From: Echinicola pacifica DSM 19836
GTDB lineage: Bacteria > Bacteroidota > Bacteroidia > Cytophagales > Cyclobacteriaceae
DNA length: 64,000 nt
NCBI RefSeq assembly: GCF_000373245.1
Contig: NZ_KB890750.1
Span: 612,693 to 676,692 of the forward strand
Direction: 5' to 3'
Position numbers and translations under genes: made by a program. The notes under the pieces are model-generated. The model saw only the letters and a program-made list of their open reading frames with translations. It made no database searches and had not been told where the DNA came from. This document shows, in pieces, positions 45,439 through 54,398 of the stretch; within the stretch, counting starts at the first letter, position 1, and the number at the start of each line of letters is the position of its first letter.

Positions 45439-45482
45439 TTTTGTTCACGCAAACATAAACGGTATCAATCCTTTGGCAGATA
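45439..45482 (-). promoter_or_regulatory. predicted susC promoter with overlapping second operator
   Basis: On the minus strand TCTG, 19 nt, TATGTTTG (-7 element at 45457-45450). The -33 box has 3 of 4 consensus bases. An imperfect CG-centred palindrome, TTTTGTTCA-CG-CAAACATAA at 45439-45458, covers the -7 element and could be a second, weaker regulator site. Confidence 0.5.
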
Positions 45483-46105
45483 GGTCTTTTTACCTATAAT
45501 CCCTTGGTAATTATCACTTATTCAACAAAGGCCAATAATGATAAGTGTTCTCATTACTTTTCTAGTCATTTATTAACATTTCCGTAATAAGCTGTTCTAA
45601 CCATTCCCAATTGTGACGATTAGAGGACCTCGAAAATTATTTTTGGAGGCGGTATGAAATTCATTGCCTCTAGGCCAAAGGATTCAAAAGCTTCTCCACG
45701 GAAATTATACTGTTATGTATCGAAATTCAGCTGGTCTTTCACGCTATTCCGAGAGCTGATATTCATTAAAAAAAAAGGGAGATAAGCAATCAGTCTTTAG
45801 GTTATTACTATTGGGAATCATTGAATGGAAAATTTAACGGCCATGACCTATTCACTCAACCCTCTCAATCCTCCACTCCTATTCCATAATAGCTAATAGG
45901 AAAGGGCCTGTTTTAGTCTTATGGAAGCAGTGCTTAGCCATCGCCAAAAAGCGTAAAAAAAGAAGGTCATTTTCTATAATTTTCTTAAGTAAATCCTTTT
46001 ATTGAGCTATTAATGATAAAAATAGAATCAAGGCTTAAAAAAAATTAGTATTTTGGGCAGGTTCAATTTTTTCATTATACAAGCCCTGAATAAACAGAAG
46101 TCTAT

Positions 46106-47182
46106 ATGGACAAAAACAAGATTATAAGAATTAAAGATATCGCCAAGCTGTCCGGGGTGTCGGTAGGTACTGTGGATCGAGTCATACACGAAAGAGGAAA
46201 AGTATCTGAGGTCTCTAAAGCTAAGGTGGAAAAAGTGCTCAAAGAAATCAATTATACGCCAAACCTACTGGCCAAAACCTTAGGCTCCAATAAAGTTTTT
46301 AAAATAGCCTTACTCGCCCCTCACCTTGATGAGGATCCTTATTGGAATCTGGCGCTAAGCGCATTGGGAAGTACCCAAAAGGAATGGCAACCCTACCATA
46401 TAGAGATCCTGCCATTCTATTTTGAATTACATAATGCTGATTCTTACCATAAGGAATCCGAACGGCTGCTCGCCTGTAATCCCGATGCCGTAATCAGCGC
46501 CCCGATCTATTTGCCGGAGGCTCTAACTTTTTCTAAAAAACTGAAAGTGATGAATATTCCTTTCATTCATTTCAACACCCTGATCACTGAAGCTGACCCG
46601 CTGGCATTTATTGGCCAGGACCTCTATCAAAGTGGTCGATTAGCCGCATCCCTACTGAACCTGGTATGTCATGATCAAAAAGGTAGTCTTGCCACCCTCC
46701 ACATCGTGCAAAGTATCCAGCATTCTATCCACTTTCAAGACAAGGAAAATGGATTTAATGACTATTGCAAGGCCCTCGCCTCCCCTCAGAAAACGACTTC
46801 CATCTTGATAAATGCTCATACTCAGGAATTGTTTGAAGCCTCTTTGCTAAAAGCAATAAATGAATTTGAGGTCAAAGGATTATTCATCCCTACCTCCTCC
46901 GGAGCAAAAAAGACTGCCGAAGTCCTGAGAAACAACCATCTGAAGGACATCAAGATTGTAGGTTATGACCTTATTCAAGATAATATAGACTTACTTCGGT
47001 CTGGTGAAATTGAATTTCTGATCAATCAAAGTCCAAACAAACAGCTTTATAGAGGGGTTTATCACCTTGCACATCATCTATTATTTAAAAACCCACCCCC
47101 CAAAAAGGAGCTGTTTCCTCTGGAGATCATTACAAGAGAAAACATTGATTCATATACCTGCGCGCAGATCCTCAACCAATAA
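46106..47182 (+). CDS. LacI-family transcriptional regulator
   Basis: A 358-residue regulator. Residues 8-55 are the LacI helix-turn-helix and hinge (IKDIAKLSGVSVGTVDRVIH, KVEKVLKEINYTPNLLAKTL); the rest is a periplasmic-binding-protein-like sugar-binding domain (type 1, Peripla_BP_4-like: NPDAVISAPIYLPEA, GSLATLHIVQ, VGYDLIQDNIDLL). Its effector is probably a sugar released from the target glycan. It is followed 16 nt later by the sialidase gene and is divergent from the SusCD pair, whose promoter region carries a LacI-type palindrome. Autoregulation and control of both flanks is the simplest reading. Confidence 0.92.
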   Translation: MDKNKIIRIKDIAKLSGVSVGTVDRVIHERGKVSEVSKAKVEKVLKEINYTPNLLAKTLGSNKVFKIALLAPHLDEDPYWNLALSALGSTQKEWQPYHIEILPFYFELHNADSYHKESERLLACNPDAVISAPIYLPEALTFSKKLKVMNIPFIHFNTLITEADPLAFIGQDLYQSGRLAASLLNLVCHDQKGSLATLHIVQSIQHSIHFQDKENGFNDYCKALASPQKTTSILINAHTQELFEASLLKAINEFEVKGLFIPTSSGAKKTAEVLRNNHLKDIKIVGYDLIQDNIDLLRSGEIEFLINQSPNKQLYRGVYHLAHHLLFKNPPPKKELFPLEIITRENIDSYTCAQILNQ

Positions 47183-47198
47183 TATCAAACCACCTCTT

Positions 47199-48293
47199 AT
47201 GCTCCATTCTATACCGTTTCTTACTACCTTATTTTTCATCTATAGTATGGGCTCCACAGCTACCTTCTCCCAGGAGCATCATGGAGGACCGGATTCCAAC
47301 ACGGTAAGTTTATTCTATTCTGGACAAGAGGAAGGAGTAGTCTGCTACAGAATTCCTGCCTTGGTGACTGCTCGTAATGGCCACCTTATCGCAGCCATTG
47401 ACCAGCGAGTACCCAACTGTGGAGACCTCAAATATTCTAAAGATATCAATATCGTCATCCGGCGCAGCCTGGATAATGGAAAAACATGGCTGCCAATAGA
47501 GAAAATAGTGGATTTCCCTTATGGCCAATCGGCATCAGATCCTTCTATGGTGGTGGACCAGCAAAGGGGTACAATTTTCCTGTTTTATAATTATATGGAC
47601 CTGGATAAAGCTAAGGACCGTTATTTCTTTCATATGATAAAAAGTGAGGATCATGGAGAGACCTGGTCTGCCCCAGAGGATCTCACTGAGCAATTGTCAT
47701 TAGATGGCTGGGAAAATGACTTTAAATTCATCACTTCGGGCAGAGCTTATCAAAGTCCCGAAGGCACGATTTTACATACCATTGTCAACCTTGAGAAGGG
47801 AGGTTTTGTATTTGGGTCGGAGGATCATGGAATGAGTTGGTTTGTAAAACCAAGAGCTATTCAGCCCTTTGATGAATCTAAGATCATAAGCTTAGCAGAT
47901 GGAAGCTGGATGATCAATAGCCGTGTCAATGGCGCCGGGTATAGATACCAACATGTATCTACCGACAAGGGCGAAACCTGGACCACAAGTAAATTGACCC
48001 AATTGACAGATCCTAGTTGTAATGCCAGTCTGATCACTTATACCACATCCGCGGGGGAAGAATTACTCCTTTTCAGTAATCTCAATGATGCTAAAGAGAG
48101 AAAAAACTTGCAAATCAGGGTCAGCAAAGATGGGGGAAGGTCATGGCCTATTGTCAAAACCGTCTATGAAGGAGCTGCCGCCTATTCCTCCATGACCATC
48201 TTGGGCAATGGAGATCTAGGGATTTTCTATGAAAGCGATGATTATAGCATTAATAGATTTACCTCCTACCCCATGAGTTGGCTAATGGAATAA
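47199..48293 (+). CDS. exo-alpha-sialidase (neuraminidase, GH33), secreted
   Basis: A 364-residue enzyme that cleaves terminal sialic acids from glycans. The start at 47199 yields a signal peptide ending TATFSQ; an in-frame start inside the upstream gene is rejected. Marks of GH33 are YRIP at 50-53 (the RIP motif with the arginine that binds the carboxylate) and five Asp-box motifs of the S-x-D-x-G-x-T-W type: RSLDNGKTW, KSEDHGETW, GSEDHGMSW, VSTDKGETW, VSKDGGRSW. The number of boxes and the length fit a single six-bladed propeller. It shares a transcript with the LacI-type gene. No sialic-acid uptake or NanA-type genes are in the window. Confidence 0.9.
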   Translation: MLHSIPFLTTLFFIYSMGSTATFSQEHHGGPDSNTVSLFYSGQEEGVVCYRIPALVTARNGHLIAAIDQRVPNCGDLKYSKDINIVIRRSLDNGKTWLPIEKIVDFPYGQSASDPSMVVDQQRGTIFLFYNYMDLDKAKDRYFFHMIKSEDHGETWSAPEDLTEQLSLDGWENDFKFITSGRAYQSPEGTILHTIVNLEKGGFVFGSEDHGMSWFVKPRAIQPFDESKIISLADGSWMINSRVNGAGYRYQHVSTDKGETWTTSKLTQLTDPSCNASLITYTTSAGEELLLFSNLNDAKERKNLQIRVSKDGGRSWPIVKTVYEGAAAYSSMTILGNGDLGIFYESDDYSINRFTSYPMSWLME

Positions 48294-48340
48294 TCTCCAT
48301 TCTATAAAACTAAAATAGATGATCCAAGCCAGAGGGGGAG

Positions 48341-49045
48341 TCACTGACAGATGGTCATGGAGTCTGCTGTGGAAGCCCCAAAACCAAAATCCAAAACGGG
48401 GCTCAGCATATGGAGTCCTAGCCCCATTCCTCTCATGATGAACATCACACCGATAAACATCGCAAAATACGGCATGGAATTGAATATCCTTTGCCGCCAT
48501 TTTAGGTTTACCAAACTGTGCCCAAGCATCAGTCCTAGCAATAAGGGAGTGGTCCCCAAGCCGAATGCAGCCATATATAGACTTCCCTGCCATGGATCAG
48601 ATAATGCCAATGTGGCGACCAAAGCAATATAAACCATCCCACAGGGCAGCAAACCATTTACCAGTCCAGTAACAAAAAATGCAAGTCCTCCTTTGCGCTT
48701 TAGCCATAGACCCAAGTTAGCTTTGATGCTGGAGGTAAATCCAGCGAAAAATCGGCTTGAGGGAAGTTTATTCTTTTTGCGGAAAAATACCGCCATCACT
48801 ATGATAAGCAGTCCCAAGCTGATAGACAAAGACTGCTGGATACCTGCCATTTGGAGGCTCTTGCCGACTAATCCTATTAATAATCCTAAAACCGCATAGG
48901 TACAGGCCCGGCCGATATGATACCAGAGTTTCCTAGTCCATACTTTGACAGGGATGCTTTGGGAAGCGACCAGAGCGATGGGGCCGCACATTCCTATGCA
49001 GTGAAACGACCCCAAAAAACCCAAAACAAAGGCAGTCCAAATCAT
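48341..49045 (-). CDS. SafE/DsbD_2-like membrane protein of the cbb3 oxidase operon
   Basis: A 234-residue inner-membrane protein with about six helices and the motif GSFHCIGMCGP (residues 12-22), plus NGLLPCGMVY in the middle. These cysteines mark the TauE/SafE-DsbD_2 type proteins that are often found at the end of cbb3 oxidase operons and are thought to handle copper or redox equivalents during assembly. It overlaps the CcoH-like gene by 4 nt. It is the last gene of the operon; no clear terminator follows before the convergent sialidase gene. Confidence 0.8.
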   Translation of the reverse strand: MIWTAFVLGFLGSFHCIGMCGPIALVASQSIPVKVWTRKLWYHIGRACTYAVLGLLIGLVGKSLQMAGIQQSLSISLGLLIIVMAVFFRKKNKLPSSRFFAGFTSSIKANLGLWLKRKGGLAFFVTGLVNGLLPCGMVYIALVATLALSDPWQGSLYMAAFGLGTTPLLLGLMLGHSLVNLKWRQRIFNSMPYFAMFIGVMFIMRGMGLGLHMLSPVLDFGFGASTADSMTICQ

Positions 49046-49470
49046 GGCAGATAGATTTTTCTCTCTTCATAATATCCTTTTCCTTCCTCGGTCCAGGTGA
49101 GTTTCACCTTCCAATACCCTTGCTGCAAGCTGGTCAGGTCTATTTCCTGAAAACTCCCTTGCTGAGATTGTACGGCTATTCTTCTGTCCATACCGGCATC
49201 AGAAGGCCGGAATAAATGTAATTCACCCTTTGATTCTGCCTCCAAGGCAAGGGTAAGGATTTTGCTATTTCGATCATAGTTCATCACTTTTGCGTCCAAT
49301 TCGGCCGCATTGGTGAGTTGATTGATATGTTCCTGATAGTTGATTTCATCCGCATAATAATTTGTGCTTACCAGATGGATATCTTCTTGCTGCATACATA
49401 TCCCCACCAGGGTAAAAAGAAGCCCTGTAAAACATATAAAGACAATGACAATCCCAGTTCCCCAGTTCAT
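49042..49470 (-). CDS. ccoH: FixH/CcoH-like cbb3 oxidase assembly protein
   Basis: A 142-residue protein with one N-terminal membrane helix (about 3-22, TGIVIVFICFTGLLFTLVGI) and a periplasmic beta-sandwich domain, the layout of the FixH family. Motifs are weak, so the call rests on length, topology and position between CcoG and the SafE-like protein. FixH is needed for assembly or stability of the cbb3 oxidase. Confidence 0.78.
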   Translation of the reverse strand: MNWGTGIVIVFICFTGLLFTLVGICMQQEDIHLVSTNYYADEINYQEHINQLTNAAELDAKVMNYDRNSKILTLALEAESKGELHLFRPSDAGMDRRIAVQSQQGSFQEIDLTSLQQGYWKVKLTWTEEGKGYYEERKIYLP

Positions 49471-49489
49471 AGTTTTACTTTTAGATTAT

Positions 49490-50905
49490 TTATTTTGGCA
49501 TAGGAGCCATAAAGTTGGTGGTCACCGTAAAGGCTTCCTCCCCATTCTGAAGAACGATCAGCTCGACCTTTTCATTAATCTGCTGTACATCCTTGGAGTC
49601 CAGCACCAAAAAGAAGCGCCCTTCCATTCTCGACTCTCCTTCCAGAGCCCAGCTTCCCCCATCATTTCCCTCGATCTGGTACCGCTTATCAGAAGATATA
49701 ACGCTCACCTTCTGATCTTCGAAGGTTTTATTGATGAAGGTCACCTCGTATAAATTACTGACATTACCATCTGTGCGCTCCTGATAGGTCATTCCTGGAA
49801 ACCGCGTGATCGTCGCTCCCAGCTCCTTTCTAGTGGCCAATAGCCCTACAAAGGCCGCCATTAAGACCACCAGGACCACCGAATAACCCTTCACTCTAGG
49901 CGTCAGAAGCTTTTGATGGCCACTCATAATTGAATTTTCCGAAGCATATCGTATGAGCCCCTGTGGTCTGTTCACCTTATCCATAATCTGGTCACAGGCA
50001 TCGATGCAGGCGGTACAATTTACGCATTCCATCTGGACGCCATGACGGATATCTATTCCCGTAGGACAGACACTCACACATAATCCGCAGTCCACACAAT
50101 CACCCGTATTCTCTTCCAGACTTATAGACTTTTTAAGTTTTCCTCTAGGCTCTCCTCTCTTATGATCATAAGCCACATTGATGGAATTTTTGTCCAGCAA
50201 TACCCCTTGAAGCCTTCCGTAGGGGCAAGCTACCAGACATACCTGCTCTCTCAATAGGGTAAAGACTATAAAGAAAGCAGCAGAAAAGGCTATTAAACCA
50301 ATAAAAGTGGAGAGATTCTCACTTGGAGGATGCATAATGGCCTGCTGGACCTGCTCAATACCGATCAAATAAGCCAAAGCGGTATGGCCGATGAGAATGG
50401 AGATCATTCCGAATATTGACCATTTAATCGCTTTTTTTCTGATTTTCTCTCCATTCCACGGCATTGCATCCAGCTTTTTTTGCTGCGAAGCCGTTCCTTC
50501 TATCCAATACTCGATTTTCCGGAAAACCATCTCCATGAATAAGGTCTGCGGGCAAGCCCAGCCACAAAAGACCCTCCCAAATACCACGGTGAATAGGATC
50601 ACAAACACGAAGAATATCAGCAGTAAGAACAAGAGTATATGAGTATCCTGAGGCCAGAATACCTGCCCAAAGATGATAAACTTCCTTTCAAAGAAATTCA
50701 GCAGCAATAGGGGTTTTCCCTGGATCTTTATAAATGGCCCCGCAAATAATATGGCCAGTAAAACCCAACTCAGGTATGTTCTATACCGGAAAAAGAAGCC
50801 GGTAATTTTCTTTGGATAAATCCAATTTCTTTTACCATCTTCCCTTACGGTGGCTAAGCTGTCGCGAAACTTTTCATTTTCCAGATTATCGATAGTAGGC
50901 TCCAT
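49490..50905 (-). CDS. ccoG: cbb3 oxidase accessory protein CcoG (FixG/RdxA type), ferredoxin-like
   Basis: A 471-residue membrane protein with about five helices and two ferredoxin-type clusters: CVDCGLCVSVCPTG and CVNCTACIDACD (about residues 270-310), preceded by the membrane-proximal RVFCGWACPQTLF motif. The C-terminal part is a periplasmic Ig-like domain (about 380-470). CcoG/RdxA reduces Cu(II) on the way to the oxidase and also belongs to redox-signalling systems. It is 19 nt from CcoP and 19 nt from CcoH, so in the operon. Confidence 0.93.
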   Translation of the reverse strand: MEPTIDNLENEKFRDSLATVREDGKRNWIYPKKITGFFFRYRTYLSWVLLAILFAGPFIKIQGKPLLLLNFFERKFIIFGQVFWPQDTHILLFLLLIFFVFVILFTVVFGRVFCGWACPQTLFMEMVFRKIEYWIEGTASQQKKLDAMPWNGEKIRKKAIKWSIFGMISILIGHTALAYLIGIEQVQQAIMHPPSENLSTFIGLIAFSAAFFIVFTLLREQVCLVACPYGRLQGVLLDKNSINVAYDHKRGEPRGKLKKSISLEENTGDCVDCGLCVSVCPTGIDIRHGVQMECVNCTACIDACDQIMDKVNRPQGLIRYASENSIMSGHQKLLTPRVKGYSVVLVVLMAAFVGLLATRKELGATITRFPGMTYQERTDGNVSNLYEVTFINKTFEDQKVSVISSDKRYQIEGNDGGSWALEGESRMEGRFFLVLDSKDVQQINEKVELIVLQNGEEAFTVTTNFMAPMPK

Positions 50906-50924
50906 TCTATGAGATTTATCTCAA

Positions 50925-51860
50925 TTATAAGGAAGAAACCATGAGGGTAGAATCTGCCGGACTGCTGGCATCTTCCATCTCGGGAATTTCCTCAGGTGTA
51001 TAGATTTCGCCTTGCGGCTCTTTAGGATTTGCAGAAGGTTTTCCTTTTAGTGATAAGATGAAGTTAGACACCTGCATGATTTCTTCAGGGCTGAGCTGAT
51101 CTTGCCAAGGGATCATTCCTTTTTCAGGAACACCATATTTGACCGTTTTAAACACATCGTGAATACTTCCGCCATGTAGCCAATATTCATCGGTAAAATT
51201 CGGACCTACTCCGCCACCACCATCTGCCGCATGGCAGGCTACGCAGTTGGCATTATAGATGGACGCCCCTACAGACAATACAGCATCGGACTGATCATAG
51301 GCCACATTGGTTTCATCGATTGAGGCTAGGGCCATGGACTTGCGCTCCTCCGCAGCAACGGCCTCTATGGCTAGCTCCGACTCATACTCCTCGAGTGGAG
51401 TCATGCCCCATCCCCATCCTGAGTAATAAAACATATAGCCTAGGGCAATAATAAGCGTGCTAGAAAACAGGTACCGTAACCATGGAGGCATATAATTATC
51501 AAGTTCACGTATGCCATCGTAATTATGCTCCAGCATGATCTCCTCTTCATCCTCGACGGGTGTCATATCCCCGGTTACAAATTTATTCTTGAAGTTCTCC
51601 CACCAGCTAGGCTCCTCCGCCAGGGCAGGATTGCTTCGCTGCATCACGGTCTGTAAGAAAGACAGCAGGTAAATCATCAGCAGCAATAAAACCACCAAAA
51701 TAAACAATACGACACCTATCATAAGCAGTAGTGCCCATTCTCCAGCCCCTAATCCACTGAGACTTTCCGTCACGCTACCCGTGGTATCCTGTCTAGCAAA
51801 GGAGGCATTGCTCATTAATACCAGGACTAACGATACTATATATGTTAAGAGTTTATTCAT
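50925..51860 (-). CDS. ccoP: cbb3-type cytochrome c oxidase subunit III (CcoP), mono-haem
   Basis: A 311-residue c-type cytochrome subunit. The start at 51860 gives a signal-like N-terminus (MNKLLTYIVSLVLVLMSNASFA); an upstream in-frame start would add 9 basic residues. There are two membrane segments: about 40-68 and the FixP_N helix near 122-145 (PPWLRYLFSSTLIIALGYMF). A single CVACH haem site lies at 206-210 and a methionine ligand in EKGMIPWQ near 251. Classical proteobacterial CcoP carries two haems; here only one CxxCH is present. It overlaps the CcoQ-like gene by 8 nt. Confidence 0.92.
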   Translation of the reverse strand: MNKLLTYIVSLVLVLMSNASFARQDTTGSVTESLSGLGAGEWALLLMIGVVLFILVVLLLLMIYLLSFLQTVMQRSNPALAEEPSWWENFKNKFVTGDMTPVEDEEEIMLEHNYDGIRELDNYMPPWLRYLFSSTLIIALGYMFYYSGWGWGMTPLEEYESELAIEAVAAEERKSMALASIDETNVAYDQSDAVLSVGASIYNANCVACHAADGGGGVGPNFTDEYWLHGGSIHDVFKTVKYGVPEKGMIPWQDQLSPEEIMQVSNFILSLKGKPSANPKEPQGEIYTPEEIPEMEDASSPADSTLMVSSL

Positions 51861-52038
51861 GGCTATTATTCGTTTTAGGCTTCTCATCCATTGGCAGGGA
51901 CTTCATATGGTCTATGTATTTTCTATCTACTCGAAATACCCATATCCCCATTCCAACAAAAAACAACACAAAAACCAGCAGGGAGATTATCGGATATATC
52001 TCTATGTTCTCTATCGATTTCAAAATTTCTTTTTGCAT
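51853..52038 (-). CDS. ccoQ: CcoQ/FixQ-like small subunit of the cbb3 oxidase
   Basis: A 61-residue protein with one membrane helix (about 15-36, IISLLVFVLFFVGMGIWVF) and a charged tail, the usual CcoQ layout. It starts 12 nt after CcoNO and its end overlaps CcoP by 8 nt. Identification rests on size, topology and position, as CcoQ sequences are poorly conserved. In other bacteria CcoQ stabilises the core complex. Confidence 0.8.
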   Translation of the reverse strand: MQKEILKSIENIEIYPIISLLVFVLFFVGMGIWVFRVDRKYIDHMKSLPMDEKPKTNNSHE

Positions 52039-52050
52039 ATCAAATGGTAT

Positions 52051-54204
52051 TTAATATTTAGAAGTTATTCCAGTGTCCTCCCCTGTCGTTTTCTTTATAT
52101 CGGTCCCTAATCTCTGCAAATAGGCTATTAGAGCGACGATTTCGGAATGAGGCAGCACTTCAATATTCTCAGATTTCAGCCCATTTGCGATCTCCATAGC
52201 TTGAAGATCCAGGTCCTTCATGGCTTCTTCATCCGCATATCCTTCAGGATAAGGTATCCCTAGCTTTTGCAAGGTTCTTATCTTTGCGGGGAGATCCTCA
52301 TGATCCATGATATTAGTGATCATCCATGAATAAGCCGGCATCGTGGAGCCTGGAGACATGGTGCGCGGGTCCATCATATGGTGGTAATGCCAGCTGTCCG
52401 GATATTTCCTTCCTACCCTATGCAGATCAGGACCAGTACGCTTGGATCCCCATAGGAAGGGGCGGTCATAGACAAATTCTCCTGCCTTAGAATACTCACC
52501 ATATCGCTCGGTCTCTGACCGGAATGGACGTATCATCTGGGAGTGACAACCTACGCAGCCATTGGAGATATACAAGTCCCTGCCCTGCAACTCTAGTGGA
52601 GTATAAGGTTTGACGTGGCTGATGGTCGGCACATTTGATTTGATTAATATGGTAGGGATAATCTCTATTGCCCCCCCGATAAGAATGGCAATGGTCGCCA
52701 GAACAGTAAAGAAAATTGGCTTTCTTTCCCATACATGATGCCAGTATTCATTTTTATTCTTAACCGGCTTGCTAAGTGGGGCTGCTTCATCATACTCCTC
52801 AGCCACAAACTCTCCCATTTGGGAAGTCTTATAAAGATTGAAAATCATGATAAGTGTACCACTCAGGTATAATACCCCGCCAAAAGCCCTAAGCATATAC
52901 ATAGGAACAATTTCCAAGGTGGTCTCCAGGAAGTTTGGATAGGCAAGTCTTCCCATTTCATTAAACTCCTTCCACATCAAACTCTGAGTAAGGGCGGCCA
53001 CATACATAGGCAGGGCATAGAATAAAATCCCCAAAGTCCCCAGCCAGAAGTGAGTATTGGCCAGTTTGGTAGAATACAATTTGGTGTCCCACATTCTTGG
53101 CCATAGCCAATAAAGCATACCAAAGGTCAGGAAACCATTCCATCCTAAGCCACCAATATGAACGTGGGCCACTATCCAATCGGTATAATGGGCAATGGCG
53201 TTGACATTTTTCAGGGATAATAAGGGTCCCTCAAGTGTTGCCATACCATAAGCGGTCACGGCTACCACCATGAATTTCAGAACAGGATCCACTCGTACCT
53301 TGTCCCAGGCTCCTCTTAAGGTCAGTAAACCATTGACCATCCCACCCCAGGAAGGGGCTAATAGCATAATGGAAAAGGCAATTCCTAATACCTGTGCCCA
53401 GTTAGGCAGGGCAGTATAAAGCAAATGGTGAGGTCCAGCCCAGATATAGATAAATATCAGTGCCCAAAAGTGGACGATCGATAGCTTATAGGAATAAACC
53501 GGCCGATTCGCTGCCTTTGGAAGAAAATAATACATCAATCCCAAATAAGGCGTGGTCAAGAAAAAAGCTACAGCATTATGCCCGTACCACCACTGAACTA
53601 GCGCATCCTGAACACCTGCATAAGCAGAATAACTCTTAAACATGGATACAGGAAGTGCCAAGGAATTGAAAATATGAAGCACCGCCACCGTCACAAAGGA
53701 AGCTAAATAGAACCAAATGGCTACATACATATGGCGCTCCCGACGCTTGATCAGGGTCCCTATCATATTCGCTCCAAAAGCAACCCATATCACCGCAATG
53801 GCAATATCAATTGGCCACTCCAGTTCGGCATACTCCTTGGAGGAGGTAAGGCCTAGCGGCAAAGTAATAACCGCCGAAAGAATGATCAGCTGCCAGCCCC
53901 AGAAGTTTATCCAACTCAGGGCATCACTGTACATTCGCGCTTTCAATAAACGCGGCATGGAATAGTATATTCCTGCAAAAATAGCATTTCCCACAAAAGC
54001 GAAAATTACAGCATTCGTGTGCAAAGGCCTTATCCTACCAAAAGTGGTATAGGGATTTCCCAAATTTGCCTCAGGAAGAAATAGCTGCGTGGCGGCCAAT
54101 ATACCCACCAACATCCCTATCACTCCCCAGGCAATAGTGGCAACCCCAAAGTATTTTACGATCTTATTATCGTAACTGAACTTCTCAAGTAATGGTTCTG
54201 ACAT
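52051..54204 (-). CDS. ccoN: fused cbb3-type cytochrome c oxidase subunits I and II (CcoN-CcoO)
   Basis: A 717-residue fusion. Residues about 1-480 are subunit I, with 12 or more helices and metal ligands: H61 (low-spin haem), WWYGHN (H209, copper B), GPHH (259-260, copper B) and VAHVHIGG (H347, H349, haems). From about 490 the chain continues as subunit II: a membrane helix, then a cytochrome c domain with CVGCH (550-554) and a methionine-containing tail. The fusion is usual in Bacteroidota. The enzyme reduces oxygen at low concentration and pumps protons. It begins 5 nt after CcoS. Confidence 0.95.
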   Translation of the reverse strand: MSEPLLEKFSYDNKIVKYFGVATIAWGVIGMLVGILAATQLFLPEANLGNPYTTFGRIRPLHTNAVIFAFVGNAIFAGIYYSMPRLLKARMYSDALSWINFWGWQLIILSAVITLPLGLTSSKEYAELEWPIDIAIAVIWVAFGANMIGTLIKRRERHMYVAIWFYLASFVTVAVLHIFNSLALPVSMFKSYSAYAGVQDALVQWWYGHNAVAFFLTTPYLGLMYYFLPKAANRPVYSYKLSIVHFWALIFIYIWAGPHHLLYTALPNWAQVLGIAFSIMLLAPSWGGMVNGLLTLRGAWDKVRVDPVLKFMVVAVTAYGMATLEGPLLSLKNVNAIAHYTDWIVAHVHIGGLGWNGFLTFGMLYWLWPRMWDTKLYSTKLANTHFWLGTLGILFYALPMYVAALTQSLMWKEFNEMGRLAYPNFLETTLEIVPMYMLRAFGGVLYLSGTLIMIFNLYKTSQMGEFVAEEYDEAAPLSKPVKNKNEYWHHVWERKPIFFTVLATIAILIGGAIEIIPTILIKSNVPTISHVKPYTPLELQGRDLYISNGCVGCHSQMIRPFRSETERYGEYSKAGEFVYDRPFLWGSKRTGPDLHRVGRKYPDSWHYHHMMDPRTMSPGSTMPAYSWMITNIMDHEDLPAKIRTLQKLGIPYPEGYADEEAMKDLDLQAMEIANGLKSENIEVLPHSEIVALIAYLQRLGTDIKKTTGEDTGITSKY

Positions 54205-54209
54205 AGTGT

Positions 54210-54398
54210 TTACTCGTTTTTAGTTGTATTATCTTCCGTTAGTGTTGATTTTTTCTTTTTAGATTTATCAAATAATATCCGCACCGATGGCGTATAGGTA
54301 TCATCATACTGCCCACTCCGCAATGCTCGAATAAAGAGAATCAAAAATGAGATCGCTAAGACTAAACTTATTGCGATCAGCACAAAAATTATTTCCAT
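54210..54398 (-). CDS. ccoS: cbb3 oxidase maturation protein CcoS
   Basis: A 62-residue protein starting MEIIFVLIAISLVLA at the ATG of 54398, with one membrane helix and a following RSGQYDD-like segment (SGQYDD at about 29-34), which is the CcoS signature, and a basic, Lys-rich tail. An upstream TTG start would add two residues and is not needed. CcoS helps insert cofactors into the oxidase. It overlaps the end of the CcoI gene by 10 nt. Confidence 0.9.
   Translation of the reverse strand: MEIIFVLIAISLVLAISFLILFIRALRSGQYDDTYTPSVRILFDKSKKKKSTLTEDNTTKNE

Larger units (their letters stand above)
45172..46105. other. regulatory region between susC and the divergent lacI-type gene
   Basis: This is 934 nt without a coding frame. 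Its susC-proximal third holds the operators and promoter described at 45419-45482. The part nearest the regulator (45700-46105) is AT-rich; a TAGTATTTTG sequence near 46048 is one base short of the -7 consensus. No terminator is seen. Confidence 0.6.

Noticed and set aside
47067-47198. upstream start for the sialidase inside the lacI-type gene
   Set aside because: It would add 44 basic residues of the wrong composition before a good signal peptide; the start at 47199 fits the 16-nt intergenic spacing.
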